Assembly: GCF_030273315.1 (NCBI RefSeq)
Contig: NZ_CP127174.1
Location: 2,046,001 to 2,110,000, forward strand
Origin: Natrialbaceae archaeon AArc-T1-2
GTDB taxonomy: Archaea; Halobacteriota; Halobacteria; Halobacteriales; Natrialbaceae
Direction of reading: 5' to 3'
DNA: 64,000 bases
Part shown: piece by piece, positions 38,392 through 47,469 of the stretch
Layout: every line of letters begins with the position of its first letter
Position numbering within the stretch: the stretch's first letter is position 1
Made by a program: the position numbers and the translations under genes
The notes under the pieces: generated by a model
The model's database searches: none
Told to the model about the DNA's origin: nothing
The model's input: only the letters and a program-made list of their open reading frames with translations

Positions 38392-38412
38392 TATACCGCA
38401 TGCGGCGGTATA
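38392..38412. promoter_or_regulatory. Palindromic operator overlapping the promoter of the NmrA-like gene
   Basis: TATACCGC (38392-38399), spacer ATGCG, GCGGTATA (38405-38412): perfect 8-bp arms, 8-28 bases before the ATG at 38384. The minus-strand TATA candidate ATTATACC (38408-38415) overlaps the distal arm, so a bound factor would block TBP or the start site. This is classic repressor geometry. The regulator is not identified. Confidence 0.55.
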
Positions 38413-38478
38413 ATCCTCCCTAGCCGTCCACGGATCTGACTCTCGCGTCCGAGAACACGTCACGTCGTGTCGCCGAAG

Positions 38479-39285
38479 TCATTCTTCGGACTGGAGCCGT
38501 TCGGTCGTCTCGACCAGCGGGTGGCGAGCGTAGTCGACGACCTCGATGTCGTCGATGCTTTCGAGTTCTTCGGTCTCGGCAGTCTGGGCCATCCCGAGTT
38601 CGATCTCGCGGTCGACGACGATCACGTAAGCGTCCATCTCGTCGATTCCGAGCCGGTCGGCTGCAAGCACCCGGTGGTGGCCGTCGGCGAGCAACAGCGT
38701 GTCGCCGTTTTCGATGACGACGAGTGGCTCCGCGAGACCGTGTTCGAGTTCGTACTTGCGACCCTCGAGCTCGTCGGCGTACACCCGGCTTTGAGTCGGC
38801 ACGAGGGTCGAGAGCGGGACGGTCCGGCGGTCCTGACGTAACTCGACGTCGTGGATGTTCTCGAGTGTCTGCATCAGCTTGAGGACCTTCTCGGGAGTCG
38901 CACGCTCGATCTGGCTGCGGATGACGTCCGCGTTCGAGATGATCCCGACCAGGTTTCCGGCGTCGTCGACGACCGGCAGCTTCTGGATGCCGGATCGGAG
39001 GATCACCCGTGCTGCATCGGTGATTTTCATCTCCGGGTGGGCGACGATCAGGTCCGTCGTCATCGCCTTGAATATCGGCTCGTCGTCGTCGGCGAGCAAC
39101 AGATCTGTCGCGCTGATAAAGCCCTCGACGCGACGGCGGTCACAGACGGGATAGCCGCTGTGGTCGTCACTCTCGGCGATTCGGCTCGCGACGTCGCCGA
39201 CGGTCGCGTCGGGAGAGACCGTCGCCACGTCCTGGGTCATGTACTCCTTTACCTTCGGTTTGCTCCCGTCCGACGCCTGTTGCAT
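38479..39285 (-). CDS. CBS-pair protein fused to a ParB/sulfiredoxin-like (SerK-like) domain
   Basis: A 268-residue soluble protein. Two CBS motifs occupy about residues 11-66 and 71-130 (YPVCDRRRVEGFISATDLL; KLPVVDDAGNLVGIISNADV). The C-terminal domain (about 150-235) has the ParB/Srx-like signature LADGHHRVLAADRLG (DGHHR at 201-205). In archaea this fold includes the ADP-dependent free serine kinase SerK, so a kinase is as plausible as a ParB-like CTPase or nuclease. The CBS pair would sense adenine nucleotides. No par-type partner is nearby. It is 36 bases from the RCK-DHH gene on the same strand. Confidence 0.8.
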   Translation of the reverse strand: MQQASDGSKPKVKEYMTQDVATVSPDATVGDVASRIAESDDHSGYPVCDRRRVEGFISATDLLLADDDEPIFKAMTTDLIVAHPEMKITDAARVILRSGIQKLPVVDDAGNLVGIISNADVIRSQIERATPEKVLKLMQTLENIHDVELRQDRRTVPLSTLVPTQSRVYADELEGRKYELEHGLAEPLVVIENGDTLLLADGHHRVLAADRLGIDEMDAYVIVVDREIELGMAQTAETEELESIDDIEVVDYARHPLVETTERLQSEE

Positions 39286-39321
39286 ACGTGATCTAGCCCG
39301 ACCACGGCGAAAAACCCTCGG

Positions 39322-40818
39322 CTACGTTTCGACGTCGCTTTCGTCCTCGTCACCGTCGTGTTCGAACAGCCACTCGCTCGTCTGTCGATACGCGCCGATG
39401 GGCGTTCCCGGCTGGGAGTCGACCGCCTCGAAGAACCGGTCGGTGATCACCTCCTCGACGACGTCTTTGATCGAATCCACCTGTGCTTCGTCGTCGACTT
39501 CGCCCAGGATGCCGACCTCGAGCTGTGCACCCGCCATGTCCGAGTGGCCGCCGGCACTTCCGATCCGGTCGAACGCGTCGCGGAGGGTCTCGCCGAGATC
39601 GACGTCGCCAGCACGCGACCGGGCCGACACGTACACCATCTCGTCGCGAAACCCGAACACGAGCGTCGTATCGACGCCGTCCATGGCGAGCAGCCGGTCT
39701 GCCGCCTGGGGTAACACGTCGCGACTCGGGATGCGTCTCGCGCTGGCGGTGACGATCGACCCGCGTCGGGTCCGATTCTTGATCGCTCTGGCGATCGCAT
39801 CGAACGTCTCTCCCCCGACCGTCGGGGCCTCGACCTGCCGTAACACGTCGACGTCGGCGTGGGGAAGCAGGGTCGCCGCCGCCTCGAAGTCGCTCGCTGT
39901 CGTCTCCCGCGTGAAGTCGTTCGTGTCGATCCGAATGCCATAGAGCAACGCCGTCGCGGTCCGTCGATCGACCTCGATCCCGAACTGCTTTACGTACTCG
40001 GTCAGGAGCGTACTCGTCGCACCGACGTCGTCGCGCAGATCACAGAACGTCGCCGGAACGGGTCCACGAGGCGGATGATGGTCGATGACGATCTCGACGT
40101 CGAGCCCAGGCGGCAGACCGTCGTTGATCCCCGGCCGTGAGTGATCGACGAGCGCGAACGCCGCGTACTCCTCGAGCGAGTCGTCGGGCTCGAGGTTTCG
40201 AAGCTCGAGTTCCAGCAGGTTCACCATCGCCCTGTTTTCCTGGTGGGAGATCTCCCCGAAGTAACAGGCGTCGGCCTCGAGAGAGACTGCCTCGGCGAGA
40301 TCACAGAGTGCAACGGCGCTCGCGATGGCGTCGGGGTCCGGGTTGTCGTGCATTACGACGGCGAGTCTGCCGTCGATCACGGCGAGCCGCCGGCGCAACG
40401 CCAATGCGGTCTCCGAGGCCGGACTCGTCGTCCGCTCGAGTGCGTGATCGACGAGCTCGCGGGTCGGATCGACGGTTCGGTCGGCCAGCGACTCGATGCG
40501 TTGCCCGTCGTCGCTGTCGGGGTTGCCGCCGAGATACGCCACGATCGTCGCCTCTGGAAACGCCTCGCGTGCGGTCTCGAGGGTGGTCCGGTTGTGGTCG
40601 GTGCGATCGCCAGCGACGAGCACGAACCGGGGGTCGTCGATCGCCTCGAGAACGGATCGCTCGCGTGGGTCGTCCTGTCGCGCCCGGACGCTCTCGTCTC
40701 GGAGCCGCCCGACGACGTCCGAGTCGTCGGCGATGACGAGCACGTCGTCGCGATCCCCGAGTCGTTCGACGATCCGGAGCCCGACAGTCCCGCACCCGAG
40801 CACGAGCCGGGAAACCAT
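39322..40818 (-). CDS. RCK/TrkA-N domain fused to a DHH-DHHA1 phosphoesterase
   Basis: A 498-residue protein. The N-terminal 130 residues form a Rossmann NAD-binding RCK domain (LVLGCGTVGLRIVERL). A DHH phosphoesterase follows: MHDNPDPDAIASA, VDHSRPG, VIDHHPP, and GSAGGHSDMAGA in the DHHA1 domain. DHH proteins of this kind cleave small phosphodiesters such as cyclic dinucleotides, pAp or nanoRNA. The fusion suggests control by NAD(H) or a bound nucleotide. The C-terminus is acidic. It lies 41 bases downstream of nuoN on the same strand, so some transcripts may read through. Confidence 0.85.
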   Translation of the reverse strand: MVSRLVLGCGTVGLRIVERLGDRDDVLVIADDSDVVGRLRDESVRARQDDPRERSVLEAIDDPRFVLVAGDRTDHNRTTLETAREAFPEATIVAYLGGNPDSDDGQRIESLADRTVDPTRELVDHALERTTSPASETALALRRRLAVIDGRLAVVMHDNPDPDAIASAVALCDLAEAVSLEADACYFGEISHQENRAMVNLLELELRNLEPDDSLEEYAAFALVDHSRPGINDGLPPGLDVEIVIDHHPPRGPVPATFCDLRDDVGATSTLLTEYVKQFGIEVDRRTATALLYGIRIDTNDFTRETTASDFEAAATLLPHADVDVLRQVEAPTVGGETFDAIARAIKNRTRRGSIVTASARRIPSRDVLPQAADRLLAMDGVDTTLVFGFRDEMVYVSARSRAGDVDLGETLRDAFDRIGSAGGHSDMAGAQLEVGILGEVDDEAQVDSIKDVVEEVITDRFFEAVDSQPGTPIGAYRQTSEWLFEHDGDEDESDVET

Positions 40819-40859
40819 ATCGCCGCTTGCAAGCGGGAACGGTAAAAGCTACCGAACTG

Positions 40860-42377
40860 TCAGGCGATCACCGCCGTAGCCGCCTCGAGTGCGAGGTCGA
40901 CGACGGGGCCAAAGCCGGGCAACAACAGGACGGTCATCACGGCGGCGAAGACGACCGCCGCGTAGATACCGGTCGGCTGAGAGAGTGTGTCTCTCCCCAG
41001 TACCGGCTCCTCGATCCAGACTGCCTTGACGAGCCGCGAGTAGTAAAACAGCGAGAGCGCGCTGTTTACCACCAAGGCGGCGGCGAGGACGAGCATGGCG
41101 GTCGACCCGACCCCGATCGCGCCGGTGAAGAGGAAGTACTTGCTCCAGAAGCCGGCAAACGGCGGCACGCCGGCGAGACTGAACATGAACACCGCGAGCG
41201 CGGCCGAGGCGACCGGCGCCTGGGAAGCGAGGCCGTTGTAGTCCCCGAAGGTGCGGCCGACGCCCCAATACTCCGCCAGCGCGACGAACAGGAACGCACC
41301 TGTGTTCATAAAGCCGTAGACGAGCAGGTGCATCATCGCCGCACCCATCACGAACTCGCCGCCGTCGGCGGTCAGGCCCGCCAGCCCGATCAGCACGTAG
41401 CCGGCGTGGCCCACCGAGGAGTACGCCAGCATCCGTTTGACGTTCTCCTGGGTCGCCGCGGCGAAGTTGCCGACGGTCATCGTCACGAGCGCCAGGATCG
41501 CGAATGCGAGCGTCCAGTCGACGCCCATCGCCGAAAGCGGTTCGATCGGTAGCGCCGTCGTGAACACGCGGAAGGCGATCACGAAGCCGGCCGCCTTCGA
41601 GGCCGAGGACAGAAACGCCGCGATCGGCGCGGGTGCACCCTCGTAAGCCTCTGGCGCCCAGAAGTGGAAGGGGACGCTCGCGGTCTTGAACGCGAAGCCA
41701 CCGATCATCATCAACACGCCGAGTCCGAGCAAGCCGCCGAAGTCGGGATCTAGGTTGGCGGCGATCGCCTCGAGCTGGAGGTGGCCGGTCGCCCCGTAGA
41801 CCAGCGAGATCCCGTAGACGAAAATCGCCGACGAGAGCGCCCCGATCAGGAAGTACTTCAGCCCCGCCTCGACGCTGCCGCGGTTGTCCTTCAGGATCGC
41901 GACCAGCGCGTAGGAGGGGAGACTCGCGAGTTCGAGCGCGATGAAGATCGTCACCAGGCTGTTCGCGGCAGCCATCGTCGACATCCCGGTCGCTGCGAGT
42001 AAGACGAGCGAGTAGTACTCGGCCTGGTAGGTGTGATCGCGCATGTAATCGTAGCTGGCGACCGCGACCATCACGGTGACGACCGCGACGACGATCATGA
42101 AGTAAAGCGCCAGCTGGTCGACGACGAGTTGTCCGGGGTCGCCAAAGAGGTGGAGCTCGCCACGCCCCTCCGGCAGCGGCCTGCCGACGTCTGCGACGAC
42201 GAACCAGACGGCGGTGGCGAGCGAGACGAGCGAGCCCGCAGTCGCGATACCTGCCAGGACGGGTCGGTTAGTCGAGTGGGGATCGATACTGTCGTAGACG
42301 AACAGGACGAGCGCCGTCAGCGCGAGCGCAAGCGCCGGGGAAAGCGCCGTCCACTCCGGCAGCTGTATCGGGTCCAT
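40860..42377 (-). CDS. nuoN: NADH-quinone oxidoreductase-like complex subunit N
   Basis: A 505-residue polytopic antiporter-like subunit with about 14 helices, last gene of the nuo operon. LLAYSSVGHAGYVLIGLAGL and MHLLVYGFMNTGAFLFV are NuoN signatures, with lysines in the membrane helices for proton transfer. The start ATG shares one base with the nuoM stop. It is part of the proton-pumping membrane arm. Confidence 0.93.
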   Translation of the reverse strand: MDPIQLPEWTALSPALALALTALVLFVYDSIDPHSTNRPVLAGIATAGSLVSLATAVWFVVADVGRPLPEGRGELHLFGDPGQLVVDQLALYFMIVVAVVTVMVAVASYDYMRDHTYQAEYYSLVLLAATGMSTMAAANSLVTIFIALELASLPSYALVAILKDNRGSVEAGLKYFLIGALSSAIFVYGISLVYGATGHLQLEAIAANLDPDFGGLLGLGVLMMIGGFAFKTASVPFHFWAPEAYEGAPAPIAAFLSSASKAAGFVIAFRVFTTALPIEPLSAMGVDWTLAFAILALVTMTVGNFAAATQENVKRMLAYSSVGHAGYVLIGLAGLTADGGEFVMGAAMMHLLVYGFMNTGAFLFVALAEYWGVGRTFGDYNGLASQAPVASAALAVFMFSLAGVPPFAGFWSKYFLFTGAIGVGSTAMLVLAAALVVNSALSLFYYSRLVKAVWIEEPVLGRDTLSQPTGIYAAVVFAAVMTVLLLPGFGPVVDLALEAATAVIA

Positions 42378-43903
42378 CAGCTATCACCTCCCTGAAGGAT
42401 CGGGTCGACTGCGTCTCTGATCATCTCGAAGATTAGCTCGGGTGCAACGCCGAGTGCGATGATCAGTCCGAGCAGGACGAACATCGGTGCGAGGTCGTGA
42501 AGCGGTGCACGGCCGATCTCGTAGTCGGTCTCGAGCTGGAAGGGGCCGAAGACGGTCCGCTGGAGTGCAAAGAGCAGGTAGCCGGCGACGACGACGATAC
42601 CGAACATTGCAAGCCCCGTAAACAGGGGTGCGTACGCGAGCAACTCGGAGCCGAAGGCTCCGAAGAAGATGAAGTACTCGGCGGCGAACCCGGACATAAG
42701 CGGCAGTCCCATGTAGCCGAAGGCACCGGCGACGAGGACGCCGACGGCGACGGGCATCCGATCGGCCAGTCCGGACATGTCGGTGACCATTCGCGTGTGA
42801 GTCGCGTTGTAGATGACCCCAACGGCCATGAACATCAGCCCGGAGATCAGGCCGTGAGAGACCATCTGGAAGGTCGCGCCGCCGACGCCGTACTGGGTGT
42901 ACGCGATCAGTCCGAGGATGACGTAGCCCATCGAGGAAACCGACGAATAGGCGACGATCCGTTTGAGGTCGGTCTGGGCGAGTGCGAGCAAGGCCCCGTA
43001 GATGACGCTTACCACTGCGATGGCGGCGATCGGGATCGAGTACGCGGCGACTTGCTCCGGGAACATCGTGAAGTTGAACCGAAGCAGGGCGTAGGTTCCC
43101 ATCTTCAACAGGACGCCCGCGAGCAACACCGACGCGGGCGTGGGAGCTTCGACGTGGGCGTCGGGTAGCCAGGTGTGGAACGGAACGACGGGCACCTTCA
43201 CCGCGAAGCCGAGGAACATCGCGACGAAGACCACCGATGCGAGCGTCGAGCCCGCGATGCCGGCGAACTCGCCGGGGCCTTCCGTGAGCATCGCCGACGC
43301 GACCTCGGGCAGGGCAAAACTCGTGACGGCGTCGCCGAGTCCGAACACGAGCGCGACGAAGGCACCAAACATCACGAGCGAGGCCACGTTCGTGTAGACG
43401 AAGAACTTGATGGCAGCGTATTTCCGGCGCGGACCGCCCCAGATACCGATCAGCAGGTACATCGGGATCAACACGGCCTCCCAGAAGATGAACCACAGGA
43501 AGAAATCTAACGCGGCGAAGACGCCGATCAGGTTCGCCTCGATGAAGAGCACGAGCCCGTAGAACTGGGACTCGCGTTCGTCGATCGGCGTCCAGGAACT
43601 GACGATCGCAAGCGTCGTGAGGATCGTCGTCAACACGACGAGCGGCAGGGAGATGCCGTCGAGGCCGACGAACCACGAGATCGTGTACTCGCCGAGCTGG
43701 ATCCACTCGAGTTGGCTCTCGAAGGCGAGGTCACCATCGAGCAAGGCGTTTCCGCTACCGTCGAACGTTGCGAACAGCCACAGCGACAGCGCCGCGGGAA
43801 CGAGACTGATCGCGAAGGCGAGTTTGCCTGCGATGCGATTCGGTGCAACGAACGTGACGAGCGCGCCAACTAACGTGGCCGCGATGAGTGTCTCGATCAT
43901 CAT
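42377..43903 (-). CDS. nuoM: NADH-quinone oxidoreductase-like complex subunit M
   Basis: A 508-residue membrane subunit with about 14 helices. The ATG at 43903 overlaps the nuoL stop (ATGA) and is preferred over a GTG nine bases upstream. Signatures are FLWFIFWEAVLIPMYLLIGIWGG with the conserved glutamate, PFHTWLPDAHVEAPTPASVLLAGVLLK, and VAYSSVSSMGYVILGL. It is a proton-pumping subunit of the membrane arm. Confidence 0.94.
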   Translation of the reverse strand: MMIETLIAATLVGALVTFVAPNRIAGKLAFAISLVPAALSLWLFATFDGSGNALLDGDLAFESQLEWIQLGEYTISWFVGLDGISLPLVVLTTILTTLAIVSSWTPIDERESQFYGLVLFIEANLIGVFAALDFFLWFIFWEAVLIPMYLLIGIWGGPRRKYAAIKFFVYTNVASLVMFGAFVALVFGLGDAVTSFALPEVASAMLTEGPGEFAGIAGSTLASVVFVAMFLGFAVKVPVVPFHTWLPDAHVEAPTPASVLLAGVLLKMGTYALLRFNFTMFPEQVAAYSIPIAAIAVVSVIYGALLALAQTDLKRIVAYSSVSSMGYVILGLIAYTQYGVGGATFQMVSHGLISGLMFMAVGVIYNATHTRMVTDMSGLADRMPVAVGVLVAGAFGYMGLPLMSGFAAEYFIFFGAFGSELLAYAPLFTGLAMFGIVVVAGYLLFALQRTVFGPFQLETDYEIGRAPLHDLAPMFVLLGLIIALGVAPELIFEMIRDAVDPILQGGDS

Positions 43904-45939
43904 AGGAACCACCCTCCGTGAACGCCGAGGACGACGAGCAAGGCCAGAAAGCCAAGCACCAGCAGGGCCGCGTAGTTCGTCACGACCCCGGTCTGGATCC
44001 GCTTGATCCAGCCGCTCCCGAACAGGCTCACGCTCGAGACGCCGTCGACGACGCCGTCGATGATACCCTGATCGAAGCGATCAGCGCCGCGAGCGATCGG
44101 CAGGGAGACGTCACGGGCGAGCCAGACCTGGTACTCGTCCTGGTAGTAGTTGTTCCGCAGGAGGTCGTAGACGCCGCCTAGCTTCTCGGTGTGGCGGGTC
44201 GGTTCGGGAACGTTGTACAGCGCGTAGGCGGCGAGCGCACCGGCGACTGCCAGCCCGAGACCGAGCGCGGCAGCCACGAGCAGCGTGACGGTCTCGGAGC
44301 CGGCTATCACGCCACTCTCGAGGGCGGCCGTCTCGCTGTAGGCCGTGTAGGTCAGCCCCTCGACCGCGCCGTACTCGCCGTCGAGCCAGAACTCGAGGTA
44401 GGTGATCTCCGCGCCCGTGAGTTTGTACACCGGTGCGAGGTTCGCGACGCCGGCGACGAGTGCGAGCACGCCGAGTGTCACGAGCGGGAATTTGACGCTC
44501 CAGCCGACGGGGTGTGGATCCGCGGCCGCCTCGGACCGGGGCTCACCGTGGAAGGTCAGAAACACCATCCGGAAGGTGTAAAAGCCGGTGAAGAAGACGG
44601 CGAGCAGCCCCATCGCGTAGGCCGCGAGGATCAGGGGATGCTCTAAGCCGACGATCAGGGCGTCGAAGAGGATCTCGTCTTTCGACCAGAAGCCCGAGAA
44701 GGGAACGATCCCCGCGAGCGCGAGCGCACCGGCGAGGAAGGTGTAGTAGGTGATGGGCGCTTTCTGCTTCAGGCCCCCCATCTTCCACATGTCCTGTTCG
44801 TGGTGCATGAGGATGATGACGGCCCCGGCACCGAGGAACAGCAAGGCCTTGAAGAAGGCGTGATTCATCAGGTGGAAGACCCCGGCGACGTAGCCACCGA
44901 CGCCGAGTCCGAGCATCATGTAGCCGTACTGGCTGATCGTCGAGTAGGCAAGCACCTGCTTGACGTCGTCTTTGACGACGCCCATCGTCGCTGCAAAGAG
45001 TGCGGTGAAGCCGCCGACGAAGGCGATGATCGCAAGCGCGGTCGTCGACTGGGCGTAGTAGCCGAACATCCGGGCGACGAGGTAGACGCCTGCGGCGACC
45101 ATCGTCGCCGCGTGGATGAGCGCGGAGACGGTGGTCGGACCTTCCATCGCGTCGGGCAGCCAGGTGTGTAGCGGGAACTGTGCGGATTTGCCGATCACGC
45201 CGCCCAGCACCAGGAGGCCGGTGACCGTCACCCAGGTCTCGGCGTCGAAGCCAAAGAGGGTTTGTTCGGCCTCGATCGCGTCGGCCGCCGCGTCGACGAA
45301 CGACGCGTCTCCGGCGAACTGCAGCGTGCCGAACGTCGCGGCGATGGCGACGACGCCGACGAGGAAGAAGTAGTCACCGAAACGAGTGACCAAAAAGGCC
45401 TTCTTCGCTGCCGACGGGGCGCTACGCGTACGGAACCAGAAGCCGATCAGGAGATACGAACACAGACCAACGAGTTCGAAGAACATAAACGCCATCAGCA
45501 GGTTGTCCGCGAAGACGAACGCGAGCATGCTGAACGTAAAGAGCCCGAGTTCGGCGTAGTACCGCGGCAGGCCGGTCTCGCCCTCGGCGTTCATGTAGCC
45601 GAGGCTGAACACGTGCACGAGGAAGGCGATCAACGAGACGATCACGAGCATCAGCGTCGAGAGCGGATCGAGCAGGATACCGAACGTGAACTCGATGCCT
45701 TCGACGCCGGTTTCACTCGCCGGATCGCCGACCGCCCACGTGTACAGCGTCTCGTGGTAGATCTCGCCGCCCGCGACCGCGACGAACGCCCAGACGGAGA
45801 GCGCAAGCGACGCGGCCGTCGCGACGATCCCTGCGAGTGCACCTTTCTTCGGCATGTACTTCCCGAACGCGAGCACGAGGACAAACGCCACGAGCGGGAA
45901 CAGCGCGATCGCCGGAGCGAATTCGAATGCACCTGTCAT
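43900..45939 (-). CDS. nuoL: NADH-quinone oxidoreductase-like complex subunit L
   Basis: A 679-residue membrane subunit, full length for NuoL, with about 15-16 helices including the lateral helix region at the C-terminus. Motifs are FPLHTWLPDAMEGPTTVSALIHAATMVAAGVYLVAR and LAYSTISQYGYMMLGLGVGGY. It follows nuoK by one base and overlaps nuoM by four. It is the distal proton-pumping subunit. Confidence 0.95.
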   Translation of the reverse strand: MTGAFEFAPAIALFPLVAFVLVLAFGKYMPKKGALAGIVATAASLALSVWAFVAVAGGEIYHETLYTWAVGDPASETGVEGIEFTFGILLDPLSTLMLVIVSLIAFLVHVFSLGYMNAEGETGLPRYYAELGLFTFSMLAFVFADNLLMAFMFFELVGLCSYLLIGFWFRTRSAPSAAKKAFLVTRFGDYFFLVGVVAIAATFGTLQFAGDASFVDAAADAIEAEQTLFGFDAETWVTVTGLLVLGGVIGKSAQFPLHTWLPDAMEGPTTVSALIHAATMVAAGVYLVARMFGYYAQSTTALAIIAFVGGFTALFAATMGVVKDDVKQVLAYSTISQYGYMMLGLGVGGYVAGVFHLMNHAFFKALLFLGAGAVIILMHHEQDMWKMGGLKQKAPITYYTFLAGALALAGIVPFSGFWSKDEILFDALIVGLEHPLILAAYAMGLLAVFFTGFYTFRMVFLTFHGEPRSEAAADPHPVGWSVKFPLVTLGVLALVAGVANLAPVYKLTGAEITYLEFWLDGEYGAVEGLTYTAYSETAALESGVIAGSETVTLLVAAALGLGLAVAGALAAYALYNVPEPTRHTEKLGGVYDLLRNNYYQDEYQVWLARDVSLPIARGADRFDQGIIDGVVDGVSSVSLFGSGWIKRIQTGVVTNYAALLVLGFLALLVVLGVHGGWFL

Positions 45940-45940
45940 G

Positions 45941-46246
45941 TTACCACCTCATCGTCGACGGAACCGTGACATCGACGTCACGGAAGTTACGGTACAACAC
46001 CAGGATGATCCCGAGCCCGACGGCGACCTCGGCAGCGGCAAGCGCCATCGTAAACAGCGCGAACACCTGCCCCGTGAGGTTGCCGTGATAGAACGCGAAG
46101 GCGATCAGGTTGATGTTCGCCGCGTTCAGCATGAGCTCGACGGACATCAGGAACATCAGCGCGTTTCGACGCGTCAGGATGCCAAAGAGCCCGATACAGA
46201 ACAGGGCAAGCGACAGCAGGACGTAGTACTCGACGGGAACGCTCAC
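45941..46246 (-). CDS. nuoK: NADH-quinone oxidoreductase-like complex subunit K
   Basis: A 101-residue protein with three transmembrane helices and a GTG start that overlaps the nuoJ2 stop (GTGA). The motif LFCIGLFGILTRRNALMFLMSVELMLNAANINLIAF contains the conserved membrane glutamate of NuoK. It is part of the proton path between the quinone module and the pumping subunits. Confidence 0.94.
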   Translation of the reverse strand: MSVPVEYYVLLSLALFCIGLFGILTRRNALMFLMSVELMLNAANINLIAFAFYHGNLTGQVFALFTMALAAAEVAVGLGIILVLYRNFRDVDVTVPSTMRW

Positions 46247-46689
46247 GCGCGCTCACCTCCCTCGCTGTCGTGACTGTCCTGCCGTCGCGTATCGGTCGGC
46301 TCGCCGCCGTCGGTCGCCGGCTGTCCCGCACCGGACTCGCTCGAGGCGCTCGTACTCGAAAGCGCCGTCACGGTCTCGCCTTCCTCCTCGCGTTTGGCGA
46401 GCACGAGCGAGGCGTCGAGTGCAGCGTCGAGCACGATAGCTGCGAGCAAGAACGCGACCAGGAACCGCTCGGTGTCGGCGATCGCGCCCTCGGTCGACTG
46501 CATCGTCGTCAGATCGAGCATGGCGTAGCCGATCTCCGACGTAATCGAGATGCCGTCGGGATAGCCCTGCATCGCATCGGCCCCGCCAAACGGCGTGTTC
46601 ACGACGATCAGGGCCGTGATCGCGAACAGGGCAACGGCGAGTACGCCAGGCACCAGCCCCTCGAGTCGCAGTCGCGGTCCGGTCGTCAT
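46243..46689 (-). CDS. nuoJ2: NADH-quinone oxidoreductase-like complex subunit J, C-terminal half
   Basis: A 148-residue protein carrying the last helices of NuoJ, with a hydrophilic tail (about 110-148) rich in Ser, Thr, Glu and Gly. The split of NuoJ into two genes is common in haloarchaea. Its ATG overlaps the nuoJ1 stop by four bases, so the two halves are translated together. Low conservation makes it recognisable mainly by context. Confidence 0.8.
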   Translation of the reverse strand: MTTGPRLRLEGLVPGVLAVALFAITALIVVNTPFGGADAMQGYPDGISITSEIGYAMLDLTTMQSTEGAIADTERFLVAFLLAAIVLDAALDASLVLAKREEEGETVTALSSTSASSESGAGQPATDGGEPTDTRRQDSHDSEGGERA

Positions 46690-46949
46690 GTCTGTACCAC
46701 CTCGGGTTCATCCGGCTGCGTGAGCATCACGGCGAACGTGATGAGGACGAGAACCCCGCCCACGTAGACGAGGATCTGCATCATGGCGACGAACTCCGCC
46801 GCCAGCATCACGTAGTAGACCGCGACGCTCATCAGCGTCACACCCAGCATGAGCGCCGAGTGCCACGGGTCCTGCAAGAGGACGACGCCGATCGCGCTGC
46901 CCAGCGTGACGACGGCGAACAGCGCGAACGCGATCAGCTCGTATGTCAT
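46686..46949 (-). CDS. nuoJ1: NADH-quinone oxidoreductase-like complex subunit J, N-terminal half
   Basis: An 87-residue protein with three helices. The segment LQDPWHSALMLGVTLMSVAVYYVMLAAEFVAMMQILVYVGGVLVL is the NuoJ signature, including the pi-bulge helix region. It starts 57 bases after nuoI and overlaps nuoJ2. Confidence 0.9.
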   Translation of the reverse strand: MTYELIAFALFAVVTLGSAIGVVLLQDPWHSALMLGVTLMSVAVYYVMLAAEFVAMMQILVYVGGVLVLITFAVMLTQPDEPEVVQT

Positions 46950-47006
46950 TGTTCTGGTTTGTCGTGGATGTCCGTTGTCCGTTTCGAGACGGGACGGACC
47001 GCCCGC

Positions 47007-47468
47007 TTACTGGTAGTCGACCTCCCCTTCGCCTTCGCCGACCCACGCGCCCCTGTCGGGCTCGCGTGACTCGAGTGGGTCGATGTCTTTGTACCACGGT
47101 ACCGCTTTCAGCTGTTCTTTGTTGTAGACGAACTCGCCTTTGGTGTCGGCTGTGAACTCGAAGTTCTGGGTGAGCAGGATGGCGTCGGTCGGACAGACTT
47201 CCTCACAGAGCCGACAGTAGACACACTGTCCGATGTGGAGGTTGTACTGTTCGCCGTTTCGCTTGTCGTCCATCACGATCTGGATCGTGTCGTTCGGACA
47301 GACGTTCTCACACTGACGACACCAGATACAGCGTTCTTGGCTCCACTTGTGGACGCCCCGGAATCGCGGCGAGACCTCAGGTGCCTCGTCCGGGTACTCG
47401 ACGGTGAACGTCGAGCCGCCCAGCGCGTGTTTCATCGTCGTTGCCATCGATTTGAGTAGTCCGATCAT
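47007..47468 (-). CDS. nuoI: NADH-quinone oxidoreductase-like complex subunit I (2x 4Fe-4S)
   Basis: A 153-residue peripheral subunit. Two complete 4Fe-4S motifs are visible: C47, C50, C53, C57 and C82, C85, C88, C92. These clusters (N6a/N6b) carry electrons to NuoB. The C-terminal acidic tail ends GEGEGEVDYQ. It begins one base after the nuoH stop. In the absence of NuoEFG this subunit, or a partner docking on it, would receive electrons first. Confidence 0.95.
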   Translation of the reverse strand: MIGLLKSMATTMKHALGGSTFTVEYPDEAPEVSPRFRGVHKWSQERCIWCRQCENVCPNDTIQIVMDDKRNGEQYNLHIGQCVYCRLCEEVCPTDAILLTQNFEFTADTKGEFVYNKEQLKAVPWYKDIDPLESREPDRGAWVGEGEGEVDYQ

Positions 47469-47469
47469 G

